64,000 nt of DNA. Origin: an uncultured Eubacteriales bacterium. Its GTDB lineage: Bacteria > Bacillota > Clostridia > Christensenellales > Aristaeellaceae. The stretch lies in NCBI GenBank assembly GCA_902765395.1, contig CACWZP010000007.1:1-64000 (forward strand), written 5' to 3'. Positions 58,615 to 64,000 of this stretch are shown in pieces; position 1 is the first letter of the stretch; each line of letters opens with the position of its first letter. The position numbers were made by a program, and so were the translations under genes. The notes below the pieces were generated by a model. It saw nothing but the letters and a program-made list of their open reading frames with translations, did no database searches and was not told where the DNA came from.

Positions 58615-61419
58615 TTATTCAAACTCCCCTTTGATGTCAAATACATGGTCCAACTCATCCACAGTTTGCACCTGCGATACCAACCCTCTGACAGAATTCT
58701 TGGCCAAGTCCAGCCGTTTCAGCCGACTTTTACCCGTGATATCCTTATCCATATGGATAAGCTGCAATCGAGCGATTCTCGGCTCGTCTTTCCCGTACTG
58801 CGCAAGCGCCTTGGCCTTCGGCAGATTGTCGGCGTATTGCTGCCCATGCGGCTCCAGCACATCAACGATATACCCCAACACAGGATCACGTCGTATGATC
58901 AGGAAATCCGGATAGAAACCGGCCATCTTGCCATCCTTCTCATAGGGCAGACAAAGCGCCCACTTCGCCCTGGACTGGTTGCGCAGCCAACACACAAAGT
59001 CCGGACGCCTCATCTCCTCGGACAGAACGGCATCCTCCCATGTATTCAGCCTGATCTTTGCCTTGCCGGTCTCATCGTCCACATAGAGGTGGTTATCGTA
59101 TTCCTTGCCGTCCTTGTCCTCAAACGCTCCGATGGTCTCCGGCAGACGCATGGGATGCTTGCTGACCTCATCACTGTCAGCCACGATGTCATTGTACAGC
59201 TTCAGGTACTGTTGATTGCCACCATAGGCAAACGCCACGCGATACTTGTCGCACAGCTCATGGTACTCTGCTTCGGCGTATTTGTTCAGCTTCGCCACAC
59301 ATGCGTCGTCCGCCGCAAACAGCACCACGTCGATGATAAACCCATTAGGATTCTCCGCGTCATAATACTTCCGTCCATAGGCATTGGAGATTCCCATATT
59401 TCCCAGCTTCGCGTCGGCCTTCCGCTGCTGATAGCCCAGTTCCGCGTCAGTGGACATATAGATATCATGCTCGGCATACTGATCTACGGATTCACCAAAC
59501 ACATCGAAAATCTGAGCCGACAGCTTCAGCTGCGTCACCTGATCCGCAAAGTATTCATACTCGCCCTCTTCCCTCAGCTTTTCAGCGTAAGCATGAATCA
59601 TCTCCACAATGTCGCCCTCGAACCTGGTGCGGGCCTGTCTGTCGATACCGGAGATTGTCAGCAGCCCCACCAGCTTTTCCAACGAAGCGAGGTATGTGCT
59701 GGTCTTCACCAAACGAATCTCATAGGTCAACAGACCGAGATCGTTGATGGCTTTGATGATGGCTTCCCGATCGATCTCGCCCGTGTTCATCTTGAGCTGA
59801 ATCGCCTCCGCCACAGGCGTGACAGGTTCGTCGTCAGTCTGTTCCTGAGGCACATCGGAAGGAACAGTTGTCGGTTCTTCCTGAGGATGAATCTGCTTTA
59901 CAGTGATCGGCGTCTGCGGCACAGTGTTAGAGCCTGGAACCCGCTTGGACAAATCCTCGCCGGTCACGGGATCATTGCCGAAGTCAAACAGGTTCATCGG
60001 AATCTGGCCCTGCACAGGCTTGTTGTTCCACCAGCCCGGACGCGCCGTCCACGTCTTGAACTCGCGGTTTTCCAGCGATTCTTCCTCGATCACCGTCGGG
60101 ATATCGCCGCCCTCGGCATTCTGCAATTCATCGACGATCTTTTTCGCGGTATCCCTGTTGAAGTACGGCAGATACAGATGGACGTCGTTCAGCGATTCGT
60201 CCACCTTAATCCGCATCTGCAACGGCGTGCGAATCATCCGCCCCAACAGCTGCGCGATATAGGTTGCGTCCTCCGCATGGCGGAAGGACATCATCGTCTC
60301 CGCCCGCGGACAATCCCAGCCCGTGGAGAGGTTCTCCTTAAAGAACACCACGCGGATGCGCTTATCACCCGCGATCTCCGACGCCTCCACATGGGGAATA
60401 TTCAGGCCGTTGGCGGTAATAGTCGCTGTCTGCCCGAAGGTATGGACGACCTCATTCTCATGCAACTGCCAGCCCGTGCGCCGCTCGATAACGGAGATAC
60501 ACTCGCCCATATCCGTCGCCGTGGCTTCCTTGCCCGCGCTGTTCAGCACTTGGATCAGCAGGATCGGGTTGACCTGCTCATAGTGCTGTTCATAGGAATA
60601 CTGGTACCAATGCAGGCATTTGTCCTTCCAATCCTCGGCGGCGGCCTCCAGCACGGACATGCCGTCGGTGGTGGGATTCTCCGGATAAGTCAAGATGATG
60701 CGATCCTTCAAAAGGCCGGAGCTGCGCACCTCGTTGGCCGTCACGACCACCTTGTGCTCGGTCGAAGTGATGCCCGCGACCAGCTTGTTGAACCGCGCCG
60801 TGGTCGCGCTCATACCGATGACCACCGGCATGGGGCTGAGTTTGTCCGAAGGGCTGCCCTTCAGGAACTTCTGCATGATGGTAGTCGCGCGACCGGCATC
60901 CGTGCCCTGCATACCGCGATGGGCTTCATCAATGATGAAATACAGGTGGTCGGCCTTCTGCTTTGCCGTGTTTTCCAGCGTCTCCCAAATCGTCCAGGTG
61001 CGCCCGTCGCCCGCCTTGGACAGCTTGCCCTTCTTGCCAAGCTTCTGTGTGTTGAGGAAGTAGATGTGCCCCTCCTCCAGCGTCTCCATGTCGAAGGATT
61101 CCTCTTCGATGGTCACGCACTGGCCGAAGCGAATCTTATCGGCCTTCACATTGATCTTATCCTTCGACTGCGCGTTCAGCTGCGGGGAATCGGACAGCCA
61201 TACGAAGATGGCCTCCGGCTGCTCCACGATCTGATCGGTTCCAAACAGTATATCCTCAATCAGCGTGGCCATGATGATCGTCTTGCCGGAACCGGTCGGC
61301 GCGGTAAAAGAGACGACCTGCGGCGTATGCGTCATCCGATATCCATTCAGCGCAGCGGCGACCTTCAGCCGAAGCTCGCCGACAGCCTTTCTCTGGAATG
61401 GAAATAGCTCGTCTCTCAT
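58615..61419 (-). CDS. Type III restriction enzyme, Res subunit
   Basis: A 934-residue helicase-nuclease that acts with the Mod subunit to cut unmodified DNA. The superfamily 2 helicase core has Walker A APTGSGKT at 40-47, DEAH at 164-167 and a motif VI-like QLLGRMIRTP. The C-terminal endonuclease region shows PDFLII (Asp838) and DVLEPHG (Glu856), so the PD-ExK pattern reads E-x-H at the place of the usual E-x-K. The same EPH pattern seems usual in this branch. It lies five bases after the Mod gene. Gene order Mod-Res-DUF3800 on one strand suggests a single operon. Confidence 0.9.
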   Translation of the reverse strand: MRDELFPFQRKAVGELRLKVAAALNGYRMTHTPQVVSFTAPTGSGKTIIMATLIEDILFGTDQIVEQPEAIFVWLSDSPQLNAQSKDKINVKADKIRFGQCVTIEEESFDMETLEEGHIYFLNTQKLGKKGKLSKAGDGRTWTIWETLENTAKQKADHLYFIIDEAHRGMQGTDAGRATTIMQKFLKGSPSDKLSPMPVVIGMSATTARFNKLVAGITSTEHKVVVTANEVRSSGLLKDRIILTYPENPTTDGMSVLEAAAEDWKDKCLHWYQYSYEQHYEQVNPILLIQVLNSAGKEATATDMGECISVIERRTGWQLHENEVVHTFGQTATITANGLNIPHVEASEIAGDKRIRVVFFKENLSTGWDCPRAETMMSFRHAEDATYIAQLLGRMIRTPLQMRIKVDESLNDVHLYLPYFNRDTAKKIVDELQNAEGGDIPTVIEEESLENREFKTWTARPGWWNNKPVQGQIPMNLFDFGNDPVTGEDLSKRVPGSNTVPQTPITVKQIHPQEEPTTVPSDVPQEQTDDEPVTPVAEAIQLKMNTGEIDREAIIKAINDLGLLTYEIRLVKTSTYLASLEKLVGLLTISGIDRQARTRFEGDIVEMIHAYAEKLREEGEYEYFADQVTQLKLSAQIFDVFGESVDQYAEHDIYMSTDAELGYQQRKADAKLGNMGISNAYGRKYYDAENPNGFIIDVVLFAADDACVAKLNKYAEAEYHELCDKYRVAFAYGGNQQYLKLYNDIVADSDEVSKHPMRLPETIGAFEDKDGKEYDNHLYVDDETGKAKIRLNTWEDAVLSEEMRRPDFVCWLRNQSRAKWALCLPYEKDGKMAGFYPDFLIIRRDPVLGYIVDVLEPHGQQYADNLPKAKALAQYGKDEPRIARLQLIHMDKDITGKSRLKRLDLAKNSVRGLVSQVQTVDELDHVFDIKGEFE

Positions 61420-61423
61420 ACTT

Positions 61424-63517
61424 CTACCTCCTGGTATTGATGCGGAAGTTGTCCAGATAATCCCGATAGAGCTGATAGGTCGTCCCGGCGTTCAGGTTAC
61501 TTGCCATGAAGCGATACGTCGTCCCCGAATCCGTGACGAGATAGACGGTTTCAATCTCCGGCAGCGCGTTGACCTGCTCAGCGAAAGTGTCGAAGCTGTC
61601 CTCGCAGTTCAGCACCGCAAAGCGGTTCTCCGGCAGGATGAGCATGTCCGGGATATCCTCCCCGTCAAGACGGGGACACGGTCCATGACAGCCCGCCTTC
61701 ATCCACAATGTGGGCAGCATCTCCCAGAACTGCCTGCCCATGGCGACGGAATGTTTATCCAGGAAGCCCAGCTTGAAGAAGGCGGCGTTGGCCTTGAAGC
61801 CCTCCGACATGGGGCGATCACTGCCCAGATAATTGCCCTTGAGGGGAGCGCCGTTCACGTCATGCCCCTCAATGCTGCAAACCGTGCGCGGCCATGTGAC
61901 GTAATGGGCAATGCCCAGCCGCTCCCATTCCGGGTCGCCGGGTTGATGGCCTTGTGCGGATAAGATTTTGGCTTCATCAGCAGAAACTTCGTTGTTTGTC
62001 ACTAGAATACAGCGACGATTCCCACCATCCTCGGTATTTAACAGATTGACAGCGTGCAGTGTCGTACCAGAGCCGGCGAAGAAGTCGATGATGAGGGCAT
62101 TGGGCTTGTTTTCGACATAAAACCGTATTGTATCATGGACAGCATAAAGCGATTTTGGGAATGAAAACCGTCCTGAATTAAGTATTTGATTGACAATTTT
62201 AGTCCCATATTCACTCGCATTATGCGATGTTATCGACCAATTTGTGCTTGGCGTATATTTCGCTTGATAATTGCTTTCATCAACAATTATGGAGCCATCT
62301 TTCGCCTTCCCAAGTATTGTAAACTCGCCATTTTCTACTTTACGTTGTTCGCCTTGAGCAATATAGTTTATCGTCATTCCAACATCAGTGAATTTTCCCA
62401 GTTGTAGATATCCCTTTTCAATTAGCAGCTTTAGGCTTGTTTGCTGATAAACCCAGCATCCTTCTCTCCCATCCGGGAAGAGTGGCCAAATCACACGAGT
62501 CCCTGGAAGTGGCTGTATTTCATTTCTGTTATAGCCTCGATAAGTCTCACCAATTTCAACTATTCTGCTGCCATCTTCACTAACGAATATTGGATAGAAT
62601 AAACCAGGTCTCTCTTCTCTTGAACTATGTGATCCGCTTCGACGAAACTCACGCCACCTCAATTTGTTTTTTGTCGTATTCTTGACATTGCCAAGCCATT
62701 CCGCATCAAGAGGTAACGCTTCTGGTGCAGATACCCCCTGCATAACGAAAAAAATATATTCATCAGAACGCGAAAACTCTTGCCCTCTTGCTACACCACC
62801 ATGGTTAATAACGCTGCTTATCATCTGAATCCTTGAATCTTTATATATCTCTTCCAGTAAGCATCCCAAATGCAAATATTCCTTTTCATCTATGGTAACG
62901 ATCAGCACAGAATCCTGCGGGTTGAGCAGCTTCTTCGCCAGCTTCAACCGCTTTTCCATCATGGACAGCCACTTACTGTGGCGATAGGTGTCGTTACCAT
63001 CCACATAATCGTTGTTATACTTCCAGTCCTTCGCGCCGGTATTGTAGGGCGGATCGATGTAGATGCAGTCCACCTTTCCGGCGTACAGGTACTCCAGCAG
63101 CTGGAGGGCATGATAGTTGTCAGCTTCGATCAGGGTATGCCAAAGGTCGCTGTCCGGGGCGTTGCAGACAGCGTCAATGGGTTTCAGATAGGGATAGATG
63201 GGATCGCCAAATTGCGCGACGCATACCAGCTTCTCCACGGGAATGTCGCTGGCTTCGCTGGTGGCCTTGCTGATGCACCTGGCCACGCCATCCTTGATTC
63301 CGGCGACGAAATACTGAGCGTCTGTGTCCTGCCCCTTGACGGCAACCATGCGTCCCCTCTGCACGGGAACGTCATACAGCAGCGTACACTCCGGAATGTG
63401 ATCCTCAAACACCAGCCCAAACTTCTTCTGCCGGCTGAGCGCATCCACTTCCTTCTGAATCCGCTCCCGCAGCTCCACGTTCTCAATCTGGCTGATCAGA
63501 TCGTTGATCGTCGCCAT
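61424..63517 (-). CDS. Type III DNA methyltransferase, Mod subunit
   Basis: A 697-residue adenine-N6 methyltransferase of the beta class, which recognises the target site and protects host DNA. The catalytic motif IV is DPPY at 155-158 (YIDPPYNTG), followed by SKWLSMMEKRL. A target-recognition region fills the middle, and motif I FFAGSGTT comes late (near residue 470), the order expected for beta-class enzymes. The ATG at 63517 follows GGGGTGGA. Part of the middle (62,000-62,900) has lower GC, which would fit a swapped recognition domain. Confidence 0.92.
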   Translation of the reverse strand: MATINDLISQIENVELRERIQKEVDALSRQKKFGLVFEDHIPECTLLYDVPVQRGRMVAVKGQDTDAQYFVAGIKDGVARCISKATSEASDIPVEKLVCVAQFGDPIYPYLKPIDAVCNAPDSDLWHTLIEADNYHALQLLEYLYAGKVDCIYIDPPYNTGAKDWKYNNDYVDGNDTYRHSKWLSMMEKRLKLAKKLLNPQDSVLIVTIDEKEYLHLGCLLEEIYKDSRIQMISSVINHGGVARGQEFSRSDEYIFFVMQGVSAPEALPLDAEWLGNVKNTTKNKLRWREFRRSGSHSSREERPGLFYPIFVSEDGSRIVEIGETYRGYNRNEIQPLPGTRVIWPLFPDGREGCWVYQQTSLKLLIEKGYLQLGKFTDVGMTINYIAQGEQRKVENGEFTILGKAKDGSIIVDESNYQAKYTPSTNWSITSHNASEYGTKIVNQILNSGRFSFPKSLYAVHDTIRFYVENKPNALIIDFFAGSGTTLHAVNLLNTEDGGNRRCILVTNNEVSADEAKILSAQGHQPGDPEWERLGIAHYVTWPRTVCSIEGHDVNGAPLKGNYLGSDRPMSEGFKANAAFFKLGFLDKHSVAMGRQFWEMLPTLWMKAGCHGPCPRLDGEDIPDMLILPENRFAVLNCEDSFDTFAEQVNALPEIETVYLVTDSGTTYRFMASNLNAGTTYQLYRDYLDNFRINTRR

Positions 63518-63676
63518 CCAATCCACCCCTTCAAGACGAAGGCTTACCCTTTGTAGCCTAAACTTCCAATGATATTATACAATAATTCACGGGTGGATTC
63601 AATCATAGTTTACAGTTTTTATTCTGGTTATGGCATAACCTTGCCAAATATGGTTGTATTCAACATCTGAAAAGGA

Positions 63677-64000
63677 TTATCCATCTCGGTTGTTTTTTGA
63701 CAGTCGTGCCCTTGCTTCCTTGATAATCTCCAATTGATCGTCCGTAAGCATATTTTTTGAATAAATCCATCTTCGCGCACATACAGCGATGTTTGTCTGA
63801 ATATCATTGATTTGCTGCTCGCTCATTTTAAAGAAGCAGCTTGTTTCATTCTGCTCAGCATTTTGAATAGGAAACAGATATAACACAAGCCTCGAGGTCA
63901 AAGGAAAAGCAACTGCTCTTGGCCGATTATCAGAGCTATCATGTGATGGCCATTGAATACCCGGCCTGTCCGATGTTATTATAGTGTCATCATCTGTATA
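63677..64000 (-). CDS. Unrecognised gene, 5' part beyond the window
   Basis: The last 107 codons or so of a leftward frame that stays open to the right edge. The visible part contains SDRPGIQWPSHDSSDNRP and ends SEQQINDIQTNIAVCARRWIYSKNMLTDDQLEIIKEARARLSKNNRDG (in pieces). I do not recognise a family. Position upstream of mod on the same strand suggests it belongs to the same island and perhaps the same operon. A 159-base gap with no visible feature separates it from mod. Confidence 0.55.
   Translation of the reverse strand, partial: YTDDDTIITSDRPGIQWPSHDSSDNRPRAVAFPLTSRLVLYLFPIQNAEQNETSCFFKMSEQQINDIQTNIAVCARRWIYSKNMLTDDQLEIIKEARARLSKNNRDG

Noticed and set aside
58537..61407. 956-codon plus-strand open frame opposite the Res gene
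   Set aside because: Antisense of a clear helicase-nuclease; translation has no recognisable domain.

Overview
The window looks like chromosome of a GC-rich, spore-forming, anaerobic Gram-positive of the class Clostridia. Sporulation genes (gpr, sigG, spoIID), a His T-box leader, VanW and lonA-engB argue for an endospore-forming Firmicute. The [FeFe]-hydrogenase maturases HydE, HydF and HydG and a fumarate-reductase-like flavoprotein argue for anaerobic life. I cannot name the genus; one of the uncultured gut Clostridia lineages is a guess.

1-8.3 kb: a lipid kinase cut by the left edge, a phosphoesterase and a zinc-ribbon protein form one operon. Then come two adjacent family-4-type uracil-DNA glycosylases, a VanW protein with a histone-H1-like tail, rarA, and the conserved rpsT/gpr pair. 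8.3-18.6 kb: a candidate small RNA, a DUF1846 protein, sigG with its ribosome-binding site buried in a perfect hairpin, a Nudix hydrolase, a HAD phosphatase, AlaX, T-box-hisS, aspS and spoIID. 18.8-24.8 kb: a glycogen operon (glgC, glgD, glgA with a Lys/Ala/Pro-rich tail), a CbbX/SpoVK-type AAA+ ATPase and a frameshifted exported zinc-ribbon protein. 24.9-34.5 kb: aspartokinase, lon-engB, an exported thioredoxin and the hydrogenase maturation operon (TM1266-like regulator, hydF, hydE, hydG).

34.7-51.5 kb is the most interesting chromosomal part. A divergent locus encodes the parts of an extracytosolic flavin system: two NusG-domain-II proteins, a Gx transporter, ApbE, a DUF1622 protein, and a lipoprotein-like flavoprotein with two FMN-binding domains and a FAD domain. 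Next to it lies an iron-import operon of the Campylobacter p19 type: FTR1, P19, DUF2318 membrane protein, two FtsX permeases and an ATPase, plus a second DUF4418-FtsX-ATPase set. One of these permeases carries an FMN-binding domain with a flavinylation motif inside its extracytoplasmic loop, which physically ties the two systems together. A stand-alone AraC protein and a DtxR-like protein that has lost its metal ligands are divergent from this operon.

51.6-55.5 kb holds an ATC-hydrolase-like protein, a DHH phosphoesterase and a LacI-sensor/GGDEF protein. At 55,505 the 3' end of a tRNA-Ser appears alone, without the rest of the tRNA. From there to the right edge the base composition changes and all genes read leftward: a DUF3368/UPF0175 toxin-antitoxin pair, a BRO-N protein, a DUF3800 protein and a type III restriction-modification pair. 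I read this as an integrated island whose right end lies outside the window.

Intergenic DNA is unusually rich in repeats: five loci of 7-nt-period tandem repeats, three copies of a ~66-bp dispersed element, and several large palindromes.
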